In this document: positions 1 through 11,487 of the stretch, one piece after another | How positions within the stretch are numbered: position 1 is the stretch's first letter | How the letters are laid out: every line of letters begins with the position of its first letter | Source: Chinchilla lanigera | Taxonomy: Eukaryota; Chordata; Mammalia; Rodentia; Chinchillidae | Direction: 5' to 3' | Assembly: GCF_000276665.1 (NCBI RefSeq) | Contig: NW_004955477.1 | Coordinates: 3,246,983-3,310,982, forward strand | Length of the DNA stretch: 64,000 bases | Program-made: the position numbers and the translations under genes | The notes under the pieces: model-generated | Seen by the model: only the letters and a program-made list of their open reading frames with translations | Database searches by the model: none | What the model was told of the DNA's origin: nothing

Positions 1-271
1 CTTGTTCCTGATTTTAAAGTAAAAGCTTTCAGTTTTTGTCAGTTTAGTATGATGTTGGCTGTTGGTTTGTCATAGATGGCTTTGATCAGGTTGAGGTAAA
101 GACCATCCATTCCTATTTTCTGTAGAGTTTTTTTCATAAATGCATGTTGGACTTTGTCAAAAGCTTTTTCTGCATCTATTGAGATGATTATGTGGTTTTT
201 GTCTTTGGCTGTATTGATATGGTGTATAACATTTATTGATTTGTGAATATTGAACCATCCCTGCATTCCTG
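1..271 (-). pseudogene. L1 ORF2 reverse-transcriptase fragment (runs off left edge)
   Basis: The minus strand encodes a piece of LINE-1 ORF2 reverse transcriptase. The signature runs [14 protein letters not shown], then [16 protein letters not shown] and [12 protein letters not shown] stop (tca at 39-41 on the plus strand) interrupts it directly after NIILN; the related copy near 51,040 has a GGA glycine codon there. The L1 5' sequence ends at about 271, where a short junction leads into L1 sequence in the opposite orientation. The 3' part lies outside the window. This is a dead fragment, and identity as L1 is secure. Confidence 0.93.
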
Positions 272-291
272 GCCTTCTGACAAACATTGCT

Positions 292-886
292 GAGGTTGTG
301 GGAGAAAGAAAATGGCTACAATGTTAGTAGTAATAAAAAATAGTACAACTACTATGGAAATCTGTATGGTGATTCCTAACCCCCTCCTCAAATAGTAATT
401 CCATTTGATCCAATTCTTCTGGACATCTTCCAGAAAGAATTAAAGACATCATATTACAATGATATATGCAAACCTATGTTTATAGTGGAACAATTCATAA
501 TAGCTAAATTTTGGAAGTGGCCTAAATACCCACCAACTGATGAATGGATATAGAAAATTATATCTTTTCAAGTCATTTTTAGGAAAATGGATGCACCTTG
601 AGACCATAGGGCTAAGTGCAATAAATCAGACATAGAAAGCTAAATATCACATGGTTTCTTTTATATGAGAAACCCAAAATATAAATAAATTAAAGAACAA
701 AATACAAAAGAGATGATAAGAGACAGGGAGGTAGACTTTGTGGAGATGGGAAGGGGATCTAGAGATACGGGGAGATGGGAGGACAGGAGAGGAAAGGAAT
801 TAAAAATGGTTAAGATGTAATATGTGTATATCAGTTCCTCAAGATGAATGTAATTATTATGTCTTGCCAACATATCAGTATATAAA

Positions 887-905
<19 letters not shown>
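292..905 (+). mobile_element. L1 ORF2 3' end and 3' UTR (sense, decayed)
   Basis: The plus strand carries the C-terminal end of L1 ORF2 in broken frames: a decayed region at about 340-420, then ttctggacatcttccagaaa and a segment matching the ORF2 tail seen antisense at 48,782-49,090. It is followed by an A-rich 3' UTR with a polypurine tract around 715-800. Many stops and indels show it is old. It abuts the inverted reverse-transcriptase piece at 1-271, so the two may be one twin-primed insertion. Confidence 0.8.
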
Positions 906-919
<14 letters not shown>

Positions 920-922
920 CCT
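886..922. repeat. (GA)n-rich microsatellite
   Basis: Imperfect gagaga/cagaga run at the end of the L1 3' UTR, probably grown from its A-rich tail. Confidence 0.85.
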
Positions 923-925
923 GAG

Positions 926-1935
926 CATTTCAAAGGATACACTGTACTGGATACAATGATGTGATGCCCAGATCTCCTGCCCAGAGCAAGACACTTGTCC
1001 ATGCCTGGCTGCAGGATGAGTCAGCTACCCCCTTTCAGGATTAGCCTTGGCAAAAGGCTATTCTCTTGCTCAAGATTCTGTTCCTTCTTATGGTAGTGAG
1101 TGAGTGGTTATCAGGGGAGCACAAAGGCCAGGCCTCTTGCCTCAGCTGGGAACAACTCTGAGGCTCACATTTCTAGAGCACTAGTGGGGTCTGCTGATGC
1201 CTCAGTCTGTGTATCTTCTTCCTCTGCCCAAACTTGCCCCTTGCTCTACCTTTCTTCAAACCTCCTGTCTCTTTTTGCCTCCATGGAATTTGACTAACAC
1301 AGCTTCCTTGTTTTATGGTCCAGCCTCTTTCAGTTACATTTTCTCTAATGTCCAGACTTACAAATACGCACTTATATAAAAAAGGAGTCTATTCTCTGAC
1401 TGTAGGTTGATAGAAATAATCAAAACCAATAAGCACCATTTCCACTGTTAGAACTACATAACTCATATCCAATGCCTGGCTGTGTAGTGAGTTGAGGTGA
1501 CATTTCCTTTCTGAAGTTTCCAATGTTATGATCTCCGAGACATTCAAAGGAGGATATTTACTTTGTTTCATATATATTATGATTTTCTTGTATAGTTTGG
1601 TTTACTTGTTTCCTTGGAGTTTCAGATTGCCTATTTTCTTGTTTGGAAAAGAAATATAGACCTTCTTTACTGTAATGTTCTTAGCTTATTTCTAATATAT
1701 TGCTTGGAATTCACTCCAATATTCCTCTTGAAAACATTCACTTTGTCAGTTCTGATTTATGGTATACTTGGACTGACTGTTTTCTCATCCTACTGTGTGG
1801 CATTATTCTGGGATTTCTTAATTAGTTCCACTATTGCTTATATGCACTCCTTTTTTTTCTTTGGTTTTAGCATCTCATTAAAATTGCATCCTTAAAACTA
1901 TTTCTCCATACACTGGGTTAGAAATACAATCTCTC
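926..1935. other. Unassigned intergenic/intronic DNA
   Basis: No coding signal. Frames of 60-93 codons occur but are isolated, lack splice context and have no recognisable protein features. The stretch around 1,000-1,310, ending in gcctccatggaatttgacta, reads like a decayed LTR, but I cannot name it. Confidence 0.5.
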
Positions 1936-2153
1936 TTTGCTGGGGGTAGTGGCATATGCTGTAATCCCAGCTGCTTGGCTAGATGAGACAGAAGAATCAC
2001 AATTTCAAGACCAGCCTGGGTAACTTAGTGAGACTCTGTCTCAAAATAAAAATAAAAGGGGGGGGGGTAGAGAGCACTTATAGGACTGGGTATAGAGCAC
2101 TTATCTAGCATGCATGAGGACCCTGTGTTCCACCACTAGTACCCCTGCCCCAC
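1936..2153 (+). mobile_element. B1-dID SINE
   Basis: A 7SL-derived B1 left half (ggtagtggcatatgctgtaa, later gagactctgtctcaaaataa) is followed by an A/G-rich linker with a poly-G run. The right half is ID-derived (tatagagcacttatctagca, ending in ccaccactagtacccc). This dimer order is the B1-dID arrangement of non-murid rodents. Confidence 0.88.
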
Positions 2154-2474
2154 AATTTCTATCTTATATTTGTGAAAACAAATACCTTTATTAAACTCTT
2201 TTTAATTATTTCTTCTGAGTATGCTGGGTACTATCTATTTGCAGCCAGAGCCTTGATCAGTGAGTGTAGCAGGTTCAAAATTATATACACACAGAATTCT
2301 AAGATCACGGTCTATTGACCTCTAGCATCTGTTTGGTTGACGATAATAATGTCTTCCCTCTGATGACAAACTATTTCCTTTTTAGGTCATTTTTTTCCTT
2401 TCTGGAAGTCATGAGACTTCTTCTTAATTCTGCTGCTATGAAATTTTATATAGGTATATTATTTCAGTTGGGAA

Positions 2475-3000
2475 TATTTTAGCTGTAAACAAAACAAAAA
2501 CAAAATTCAATCAACAGTGGCTTCAGCAAGAAGTAGGTAGTCTCCGATTAGATGCGATTCAGCAATCAAGGGCCGAGACCCTTTCTGTTTGTGTTGCTTC
2601 ACAGGGAGGAAAGGAGTAATCTTGGCATCCCTGTACCTATTGCCTCATGGTGAAAAGACAGCTCTATGATGTGTCTTTGCCCTAGTGCTGAGTGCTTCTC
2701 TTTAGGAGGCTGAGTTTTATTGGGAAAAGAGGACTCCTTGGGAGACCTCCCCTCATTGGCCAGAACTTGGCCATGCAGTTGACTCCTAGTTGCTCATTGG
2801 AGGAAAAAAATGGAATTTATTATGATCAGTTAAAGCCCATTGTCATTTTTAATTTCGTGGGCTAGAAGGGGCACATCATTTGTGATGTCATAGGGTATCT
2901 TCCCCTTCCCTGAGCTTAAAATTTGTGGAACTATTAGCAGGAAATGAGGCAAGCCGTTTTCAGGTAAGCTATGTGAAATGTCTATTTAGTATGTCTGGGT
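2475..3000. repeat. Probable ancient interspersed repeat, family not named
   Basis: Contains wording typical of an old mammalian repeat (tcaatcaacagtggcttcag; cattggccagaacttggcca). No coding potential. The block at 17,275-17,570 may be another member. I cannot give a family name from memory. Confidence 0.35.
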
Positions 3001-3023
3001 CTGGTCTTTTTCATTATCATACT

Positions 3024-3148
3024 TTTTTTTTGAGACAGGGTCTTGCTGTCTTGCTATGTAACCCAGACTTGTCTTGAACTCATAGTGATCCTCCTGCCTC
3101 AGCCTCCCAAGTGTTGAGATAACAGGTGTGTGCCATCATGCCCAGCTT
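3024..3148 (-). mobile_element. B1-type SINE (antisense)
   Basis: Antisense B1/7SL-like monomer: poly-T start, gagacagggtcttgctgtc, cctcctgcctcagcctccca, ending acaggtgtgtgccatcatgc. The poly-T on this strand is the A-tail of a minus-strand insertion. Confidence 0.9.
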
Positions 3149-3149
3149 A

Positions 3150-4253
3150 CAATGCTTTTAATTTGAAGTCTCATTTTTCCTTTTAGCTCTTTGTGCTCCC
3201 CCTCATTATTTCTTTGATAATTTCCTTCTTGCTGTTTTCTCTAGTCTCTCTTTTTAGACTACTGTCAAATGCAGTCCTTTATATTTGTTAACCTTTCTCC
3301 TCAGTGTCTTATTTGTCCTCTTTTCTCTTTATTCTATAAGATTTCTTTGACATTGTCTTCCAACCCTTGTATTTTTATTCTATTTTTTATTAATTTCCTT
3401 TATTATTTTTACTGCAGTTTTATGATGATTATGTGTTTTTTCAGTTCTTGTTTGCTTTTCCTTTTTATAGCATTTTATTCTTGTTTTTATGATGCAATGT
3501 AATCTCAAATCTCTTGGAACATATTAGAGGGCTTAAAAACTCTTGTCTATTTCCTGAATTCTCATTCCTTCTTACAGAGTCATTTTTGGTGATGTTACTG
3601 TTTACATATTTTTTTCTTTCATGATGCATATTCTTCTTAAATATCTGGCGTATGCATTTAAAGATGGGGGAATCGATAGACTTTGATGGGAGTTGGGGGT
3701 AGATCTGGAACTTGTTGTCCTAAGGGCTTAGTGTGGGGTACTTGGAGCCTGTTCTGTGATGTATGCAGTGGCTTCTGTGCTGGAACCAGACATTCTTGCT
3801 GGCTGTTTTGTCCAATGCAGACTCTTAAGTAGATCTGTATAGGGAACAACTCTGGGCTTCTTCCTTAGGGAGTCACATCTAGTTGACCACTGGTTGGCCT
3901 GCAGAGAAAGGATATGTGAGTGTGCATGGGTTTGGCCATTCTGAAGGAGGCCTTAGCAAATGCCAGCTGCTCACTGCTGCCCACTGGACATGAGCGCTGG
4001 TCAAGCCTGTGGGCTCTTGGGCACTTTTGGGCAGACCAAACCCTCCTACCACAACTCATGGCCTGGATCTGCTTCCCTCTGTTCTATTTTAGCAGCTGGG
4101 ACTCCTATCCCACCTTTACAGCATTGGGAAATTGGCTTGAATCACTTATTCTCTGGTGGTTTCCCTTCTGTAGTGTGGGCCCCAATATTTTAAAAATTCC
4201 CTTCTATGTTATTTTCATGGAGTCTCAGGACAAAGCGAAGAGGCATGCTGGCC
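3150..4253. other. Unassigned AT-rich DNA
   Basis: T-rich stretch 3,150-3,650, possibly decayed antisense LINE, then mixed sequence 3,655-4,250. Frames of 60-142 codons overlap one another on both strands here, with no family resemblance. Part of the longest frame (3,920-4,348) runs into the ID SINE, so it is not a gene. Confidence 0.5.
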
Positions 4254-4268
4254 TCACTCTGCCATCTT

Positions 4269-4366
4269 TTTTTTTTTGTTTGTTTTTCTCCGGTACCGGG
4301 AACCGAACTCACGACCTTGCGCTTGCCAGGCAGGCGCTTTGCCGCTGAGCTAAATCCCCAGCCCCA
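4269..4366 (-). mobile_element. ID SINE (antisense) with exact 15-bp target duplication
   Basis: tRNA-like ID body on the minus strand. Its complement shows the A-box (tagctcagcggcaaagcgcc) and B-box (gagttcggttcccgg), then an A-rich tail. It is flanked by TCACTCTGCCATCTT at 4,254-4,268 and 4,367-4,381, a perfect target-site duplication. Body and flanks are well preserved, so the insertion is recent. Confidence 0.96.
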
Positions 4367-4409
4367 TCACTCTGCCATCTTGACCTGCAGGGCTTTTAAA
4401 AAAAATAGC

Positions 4410-4925
4410 TTCACTGATCTTTTAAAATTTAAGTGTTTACATGTGAATAAGATGCATGTGACATAAAATTTATCATAGTGACCATTGTAAGTGTATAGTT
4501 TAGTCACGTTAAGTGCATTTCCATTGTTATACAATCAATTCCCAGAACTTTTTTTATTTTATAAAACTTCAGTTCTATACCTATTAAAGAGCAGCTCCCC
4601 ATTCTACCCTCCCCAGTCCCTAGCAACAGCCATTTCACTTTCTGTCTCTATGAATTTGACTGCTGTAAGTATCTCTTGTAACTGGAACCATATGGCATTT
4701 GTCTTTTGGTGACTGGTTATAGCACAGCGTAAAGTTCTTACTGTGCATGTGTGTTGTAGCACGTGTCAGAATTCCCTTCCTTTAAAAGGCTGAGTACTAT
4801 TCCATTGTTTGAATTTTGTCTTATCCATTTTGTTTATCCATTTATTCTCTAATGGGGACTTAGGTTGCTTCTACCTTTTGGCCACTGTGAATAAGGCTGG
4901 TAAGCACATGGATACCAATGCTGTT
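4410..4925 (-). mobile_element. Ancient L1M 3' region (antisense)
   Basis: Matches the wording of antisense L1M 3' ends: cataaaatttatcatagtg, ccctagcaacagccatttca, ctgagtactattccattg, and gccactgtgaataaggctgg. No intact frame remains. The ID copy at 4,269-4,366 lies just upstream. Confidence 0.8.
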
Positions 4926-5084
4926 GGATTTTAAAAGGGCCATTATGTAGGCGACTCCGTGCCACTCAACTCTAAAGCAGATGTATTTGCACATAAATTT
5001 CCCATTGCAATGGGATTAAAGTGTTATCATCATCACATTGTCATCTATAAAATACCCCAGTGTATAGAGATTTCCTAGACCCAC

Positions 5085-5215
5085 CCTTCTAGGTCCATTA
5101 TCCTATAAAGAGTAGATGGCATTATATTGGCGTCACAGTGGACAAATCCGAGATACAGAGCGAGGTTCAGTGACTTGCCAAAGCTAGTAAGGGGTGCAAC
5201 GAAAAGTACCGAATA
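5085..5215 (-). mobile_element. MIR fragment (antisense)
   Basis: Antisense MIR core: agatacagagcgaggttcag tgacttgcca aagctagtaa, corresponding to the MIR consensus around its CAAGTTAC core. Old and diverged. Confidence 0.7.
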
Positions 5216-5429
5216 ATTCTGTCAACCTGAGAGACATTGCTGAAAGCTTCTGTTTGCACAGACTTGATAGTGGGTTGACTATGTCGACAGGGCCAAAAAA
5301 TGATTATCTTTAATCTAGTAAATTTGATGTAACTTTTCCTAACAGATGAGCCGGGCTGACATTGTAAATTTCCTGTGAAAGAGAAAGCTGTCTGAAGCTC
5401 TGCCACCTAAGATAAAACAGAATAGCAGG

Positions 5430-5800
5430 TGTGATTTAACCATTAAAATCATAGAGATTGGTTCCTCTTTATTTTCCACGGGGGGGGGAACAAGGTAAAT
5501 GTTCTTGAATTGTTGGCACTCTTTCTTCCATTGGTATATTCCTTCTAAACATGAACATTATGCTGTCTGCTCATCTGTTAATGACAGCTGATTATCAAAC
5601 CATAAATATACATGTTGGATCTAATGGTTTGTGAACGTTAAGCATCAGACAGCAATATTTGTGGGTGCTTAGAGGAGAGCTCTACAGCTAAATCCCAATC
5701 TCTATCTCGCTTGTCAGTTTTCTGTGGAATTATCTGATTCTTTGTGCTGTCAGCTCAATCAGCTAGAAAGCAGATTTCCCCCCACTATTGCTATATTTTC
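5430..5800. promoter_or_regulatory. Possible conserved noncoding element
   Basis: Repeat-free block with dense homeodomain/TALE- and E-box-like motifs (atgacagctgattatcaaac), several ATTA/TAAT cores and a second tgctgtcagctcaatcag. There is no ORF. Nothing proves function; it is listed because its texture differs from the decayed repeats around it. Confidence 0.25.
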
Positions 5801-6820
5801 TTTCTCATCAGTAAACAGATTTTTAAAAAAGAAAGAAAGGAAAAAAACCCCTAATTCTCATGTGTAATCTAGGCTCCAGAGATCACATTTGCTCAATTTC
5901 TTCTGGAAACACAGCAAATGTGATTTCAAAGGCTTTTTGTTTTCAAGTCATTTCAGGAACATTAGCCCAGTATTTTTGTACTATATACTGGAGAAAATAA
6001 CAGATATGAAGATACGAATGTTCAACTTAAAGGCCTTCATCCTGCTGCCCTTAAGTCTATGGTACTTATTTAAAATTAAAAAATATTTGGCCAGTAGCAG
6101 TTTGCTCCCGGTATGCCAGGATACATTTATTTCTTTCCTAAGCAGTGAGTCAGAGGAGCTGAGTGTTCAGGCTTCGACATTGTGCTAATGTGTGCTGGAG
6201 AAAGATGTGCTGTTCCCCAGGGCGCATCTAGGAGCCTCAGATGTCTTCATTCTGCCATTCACCCAGCGAGCAGTGATTAGGCATCTACTAGTGCCAGGTC
6301 TGCCCTCAGCCCTGGGCAGATAGAAAATCCCCATGCTGGACTTATCAGGAGTAGTCCAATGGGAGGCAGGAAGGTAGAGGAAGGGGGCCCAGCCCAAACT
6401 CCAGCCACCTCCTTGCAAAAGACTTGGCCTCATCTTCTGTGTCCTTGCTGTGGTGGGGACGGAAACACCACCTGAGGGCCCGGAGAATTAACTATAGGTG
6501 GCCCAAGATGCTCTGGTTTATTTCCATGTCTTCCCTCCACTCTGCCACAGCCTGCCTGATTTTTATTCTAGAAACACAGCTGGGGATGCTTTCTTATCGT
6601 CCTCCATTTTTGCTGCCTCATTGGACCATATAGATCTTCCAATTTTTGCCTCCCCCCCCAGCTCTGTTTTCTTCCTGTTTCTCTAATCCTTTCTTCTGGG
6701 GGACTTTGCTTTCTTTCCTTCTCTCTCCTTTTTCTTTCTAATGGTGGATTTTTAAATAAAATGTGTACTGGTTGATCACAGCATAAGTAGTATCAACCGT
6801 ATTTTCATAAAATTCTTACT
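5800..6820. other. Unassigned unique DNA
   Basis: No repeat signature or coding signature recognised. The frames of 60-99 codons lie on both strands and overlap, which points to chance. Confidence 0.5.
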
Positions 6821-6912
6821 TCTTTTTTTTTTTTTTTCCGGTACTGGGAATCGAACTCACGACCTTCCACTTGCCTGGCAGGTGCTGTGCCACTGAGCTA
6901 AATCCCCAGTCC
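6821..6912 (-). mobile_element. ID SINE (antisense) with 12-bp target duplication
   Basis: Poly-T, ccggtactgggaatcgaac, then a tRNA-like body ending gagctaaatccccagtcc. Flanked by AAAATTCTTACT at 6,809-6,820 and 6,913-6,924. Slightly more diverged than the copies near 4.3 and 42.4 kb. Confidence 0.95.
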
Positions 6913-6959
6913 AAAATTCTTACTCTTTAGACATCACTGATGTTCATTTTCCTGGCTTC

Positions 6960-7450
6960 AGTTGTCACCCTTACTCACAAGTACTTACAGAATAACGTCT
7001 AAGTCCTTGGTACTCAGGATTCCCTTCAAATGACTGACATCTGACTCTTGCTCTGGCAATTTCCCATTCCTTCCCTTTCACATACTTTGACCCACATATG
7101 AATTACCATTTTCTGATCATGCACTGGAACCTTTTTCATGCTCTCTTTCCTGTGTTCATCCATCTAGAGAACTCTTAATTATCCTTCAAAACCCAGCCCA
7201 ACTGTCTCATCTCTGGGAAGATTTCTCCGACTCCTCCTTTGTTATAATAGCTCTTTGTGCATGGTTCTTGATAGTACTTATCAGATTGGTTTGGATTTTT
7301 CTGCTCGGGTTTCAGGGGAAATTGTAGAATCTTAGCTTTCAGTATCTAAGACACTTGTAATCTTTCCACGATTTAACTTCACCACTTATATCTGAGCTTT
7401 GCTTCAGCCATAAAGGCTCTGTAACATTTGTTGAAAAAAAAATGAATGAA
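6960..7450 (+). mobile_element. Probable L2 LINE 3' fragment
   Basis: L2-like wording: ccttcaaaacccagcccaac tgtctcatctctgggaagat ttctccgactcctc, with a tail acatttgttgaaaaaaaaatgaatg. Highly diverged; boundaries are approximate. Confidence 0.6.
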
Positions 7451-7577
7451 AGAATGGACACTTATCACAATTTATATGTTTGATACATTTCACAAACACC
7501 AGTAAACGTAAGACCCTGTAATTTAAGTGACAGTGTACATGTAGTATATGTTGACTTGAATTGTTTACATCAGTCAT

Positions 7578-7785
7578 TCTTTTTTTTTTTTTTTTTTGTA
7601 CTAGTGATTGAATCTAGGGCCCTCTCATGGAGCTAAAGCTTCAGCCTTTTTTTATTTTTTTATTTTGAGACAAGGTCTTGCTCAGTTGTGAAGTTGCCCG
7701 GGTTAGGCTCAAACTTGTGATCCTCCAGCCTCAGCCTCCCAGAGTTCTGGAGTTATAGGTATACATCACCATGCTCTGCTTCCTT
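7578..7785 (-). mobile_element. B1-dID SINE (antisense)
   Basis: Poly-T, then an antisense ID half (gtactagtgattgaatctag, ggagctaaagcttcagcc), a T-rich linker, and an antisense B1 half (gagacaaggtcttgctcag, cctccagcctcagcctccca). Same dimer type as at 1,936-2,153. Confidence 0.9.
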
Positions 7786-7964
7786 CACTCCTTTAATGCT
7801 TAGTAAATCATATGTATATTATATAATTTATTGTGTTCATAAAGCCCATTCTCATCATTAAAAACCAGGAAAGAAACTAAAATTACTGGGTAAATGGCTT
7901 TACTAAATATGACAGCTGGAGCACTTTCAGATTTGTTCATCAATAAAGCTTTTCAACTCAGAGA

Positions 7965-8110
7965 TTTTGATGTACCTCAATTTCCTTGGCTGTAAAGTAG
8001 GATCAATAATAGAACTGACATCTCAGGGCTATGGTGAGCATTTAGTGGTCATTTTATGTAAGGGGTCTGCACACAGCAGGGACCCAAAAATATCAGCAGA
8101 TTTAATTGAC
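7965..8110 (+). mobile_element. MIR fragment
   Basis: Sense MIR 3' half: cctcaatttccttggctgta aagtaggatcaataatagaa, then ctatggtgagcatttag and a diverged tail. Old SINE. Confidence 0.65.
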
Positions 8111-8179
8111 TAAATTTTTATTAAGCTGAGTATAAAAACAGAAACCACATAGCAATATAGCCAGAGCTAACCACAGGCA

Positions 8180-8425
8180 TTGCTTAAGACCCAGCAATTC
8201 CACTCCTAGGTATATACTTAACAGAAAAACTCACATGGGTGCAGAAAAGACAGGCCAAGGATGTTGATACCCTCAGTACTTGGTATAGTCTCAAGCTGCA
8301 AACAATTCCGATGCCGTGATTAGAATGGGTAATGCACAATGGTCCCACAATGGAATACTACACTGCAGTGAGAATGAATCAACTGTGGAGGAATGAGTGT
8401 GCCAAGCACAACATGAGATAGTCAG
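8180..8425 (+). mobile_element. L1M ORF2 tail fragment
   Basis: gacccagcaattccactcct aggtatatacttaacagaaa is the ORF2 C-terminal wording of old L1s, followed by caatggaatactacactgca. Frames are broken. Confidence 0.75.
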
Positions 8426-8919
8426 AAGGTAGATGCTGCAGTACATTCAGCGCAGCCAGTTCCTGTGACCTAACTAACAGGCAATCCAATCTGTGCTGAT
8501 GGAAATCGGGCATGGAAGACAGTCTGGAAGGGAGTGTTCGGTGTCTGGGAGGTTGTGATATTCTACACCTTGAACTTCAGGGGGTTTTCTGGACAGGTTA
8601 CCTTCCTCAAACTTCTCAAACCTTTTTAGGAACTGTGTGCTCTTCTGTACGGATGTCACACTTCAATAAAAATCTTAGTTACAAAGGCAAAGAACAAACT
8701 GGGCATTTGGAAGTGTGAAGAAGGCAAACACAATGGTGAGGAACTGTTTGAACATGTAGCAGAGGTGTAGGGAAGCAGTACATGGATGCATCAAGAGCAG
8801 GTACTTAAATCAGTGTGTATCTAGGAATGAAAATGAAACTTCAGACATGAATGTCTTGCTTTTACTTTAAGGATGACTCAGCAAAAATGCTCATTGCTTG
8901 AGAAGGTAAGAGAGTAGCC
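8426..8919. other. Unassigned DNA between L1M fragments
   Basis: No recognisable repeat core or coding region. The short frames on both strands at 8,474-8,718 overlap and look like chance. Confidence 0.45.
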
Positions 8920-9442
8920 ACTTGGGAAAATAAACTTCACACTGTATGTCAGGGAAAATTCTAATGAATCAAAGACTCAAATGTAAAATGGAAAACCATG
9001 AATGCACTAGAAGGAAAATGGAAAAATTCATTTTTAATGTTGGAGCGAAAAAGCCCTTTTTAACTATGACAGAAAAGCAAGAAATCGTAAATAAAATCAA
9101 ATACATTTGATTACATAGAAATAAAAGCCTTTTTTGGCAAAACAACTGCAACCACATCACACCACAAAAGACAACCACAAAAACAGAGAGTAAACAGAAA
9201 AATACAGTGTCAAAAGATGAGTGAAAGTTGGCAGGTGAATTGGAATTCAATAACAAAAGGATTAACCTTCCTAAGATGTCCAGAGCTCCTAGCAATTAAT
9301 AAGAACAAACTGAAGACTCAGTAGAAAAATAAATAAAGATACAAACAGCTAATTTATAGAAAATCAAATGTAAATTGCTTTTAAACATATGAAACATGTT
9401 ATGCTTACTCATAATAAAAGAAATGCAAATAAAAATGCAGAC

Positions 9443-9630
9443 ATCAGTCCAGGTGTGGCGGTGCACATCTGTAATCCCTCTCAGAAAGCTGAGGCAGGGG
9501 AACACAAATTCAAGATCAGTTTAAACTCATCTTTTGAAATAAACCATGAAAATGGCTGGGGATATAGCTCAGTGGTAGTATCCATAAGGCCCTGGATTTG
9601 ATTCCCAGTGTTGCAAAAAACTCCCCCAAA
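9443..9630 (+). mobile_element. B1-dID SINE inside L1M
   Basis: B1 half (ccaggtgtggcggtgcacat ctgtaatccctc) joined to an ID half (atggctggggatatagctca gtggtagtatcc; tttgattcccagtgttgc). Intact dimer order, inserted into the L1M remnant. Confidence 0.9.
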
Positions 9631-9744
9631 CTTTAGTTTTTTTTACCTATTCTGTGGGAAGAAAAATATATTTGATAATACTCTGTTGGTGAATCTTTGG
9701 GAAACAGATTCTATCTGTCTGTGGCTAGCTAGCTAGCTGTCATC

Positions 9745-9868
9745 AGTCTATATATCAGAGCCAGCGGTCTCTACATGTTGCTTATGCTGGCCTTGAACTA
9801 CTGCTCTCAAGTGATCCTCCTGCCTCAAGCAGCTGGAACTACAGGTGTGCACCACATGGCTGGCAAAG
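9745..9868 (-). mobile_element. B1-type SINE (antisense)
   Basis: Antisense 7SL-like monomer: ccttgaactactgctctcaa gtgatcctcctgcctcaagc and ggaactacaggtgtgcacca. The A-tail end is degraded and next to a short (CTAG)n run at 9,723-9,737. Confidence 0.78.
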
Positions 9869-10389
9869 GGCACACTTACAATTGTTATTGGATGTATAAA
9901 TTGGTGCAGTCCTCCTTGAGGCTGTCAATTTCTCTCAAAACTAGAAAGTATATCCTTTTGATCCTGAATTCCTGTTTTGAGAGCTTATCCTGTATATCTA
10001 CTAACCCCTGTGTAAGACAATGTTTAGTTTTGGTTATTTCTTGCAGCCCTGTAATCACAACAAACCACGGATAATCCAAGATGTCCATAGGCACCTGGTT
10101 CAATGCACGATGCCTCCACACAGTGGAATCCTGTGTAAAAAGAAGGAAGCTCTCTGTGCAGACAAATAAAGCTCTCTGAGATACACTCTATGTTGAAAAA
10201 AGCAAGGGAGAAAATAAGTACAACAGTATGTTCCTGTGTTCATTGTTGCTTGATCTGTGTCCAGAAGCCAAGAAGAATTCATTAAGAATTTGAAAACAGA
10301 TTTTGCCTGGTCATGGCCATAGAGGTGTAGCATGCAAATTGAGTGAGATAGGGGTGGGGTAGGATGATTTTTTCCTGATTACCTTTTCA

Positions 10390-11487
10390 TATTAAGTAAG
10401 TTGGTCTTTCTGAATATGTTAAGCATTCAAATAATTCGAAGCAAATGATCACATTTTAGCTTGCATTGGGTGTATGTTTACATAGAGTGCTCTGCCTTCT
10501 TAAGCTACTGTATTAACAAAGTAAGATTCGAGAGACAATTTGTGTTCTTCTACAGTTTCAGTCTTTTCATTAATAAAAGAGAAAATCGAAGTTGTGTACT
10601 CATCCAGGATTCATGTTTTTGTTTAATGGCTTTTAATGAAATAACAGGCTTTAAATGTGTTGTCCAACCTACTTTTGAGTTCCAATTGAAAGGATAGAGT
10701 TAGAAGTCTAGAGCCTAGCAAAGAGACACAACCAGGAGAAATGTCCCTGCATTTCTTGTATAGGCAGAGAAGAAGTTGACAGAACAGAGGTAGCTACCTG
10801 CAGGGATTGGCCAAAAAAAAATTGGGAAACAAGTTTTACTTAATCAACTGGATATTTCAAACAAAAGTACCTTTTAGGTCAAAATAATTCTGGACAATGA
10901 ACATGGTCTTCTTACCTTATTTTCTGGGACTCAGAAAGTCTGTGGCCTTCTATGTCCAAATTCCATGGACCCTCTGTGAAGGAGAAGGACCATGTGTTCA
11001 TCAACGAGCATCTTCCGAGCGAAGACCACAAGGTAACAGTTCCTTGTGTCTCTCACCTGACCAGAGCTCGAATGGCACGGCCAGCAGGAGCGGTGGAAAG
11101 GAAATTAATATGCGAGGTGCGTGGGCTGGGGCTGGTGTGGCCAGCCTCGTGAGTGGCTCTCCATTAATTAGAAAGAACATGAGGTGAAGCCGTTGGCGCA
11201 TGCAAGTTCCAGACTTTGAGAAATTGTCTCAATAAAGGAGAACTTCATTTGGCCTTAGGTGAGAGCCAATCAATAAATTAGTTGGCTGAGAGCTGAGACA
11301 AGCAGGAAGAAAAAGGGTCGAGATCTGTGCAAAAACAAGGAGGCAGTGTTGAGCCATCTGGGGGGAGGACAAGCAATTTACAAGGGTGGAAAAATAAAGT
11401 AAAAGCCACTCCAACCTCGGAATGCCATTTCTTGTGATGTATAAAGTGGCTGATCTTTGTTAGCCTGGAAGAGGCAGAGAGGATGCA

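Larger units (their letters stand above)
8920..10380 (+). mobile_element. Ancient L1M/L1ME ORF2 end and 3' UTR, split by two SINEs
   Basis: Sense old L1. ORF2 tail remnants include gactcaaatgtaaaatggaa and aaaagaaatgcaaataaaaa. After two SINE insertions, the late ORF2/3'UTR part follows: ccaagatgtccataggcacc, cacacagtggaatcctgtgt, ttgaaaaaagcaagggagaa. No usable reading frame remains. The interrupting SINEs are listed separately. Confidence 0.7.

Noticed and set aside
3920..4348. 142-codon plus-strand frame
   Set aside because: Its end lies in the ID SINE inserted at 4,269; another phase (3,960-4,193) is open over the same bases; no domain or splice context.
10935..11031. Possible exon ending ccacaag/gtaaca
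   Set aside because: Weak acceptor tract, two competing open frames and no recognisable protein; too little to call.
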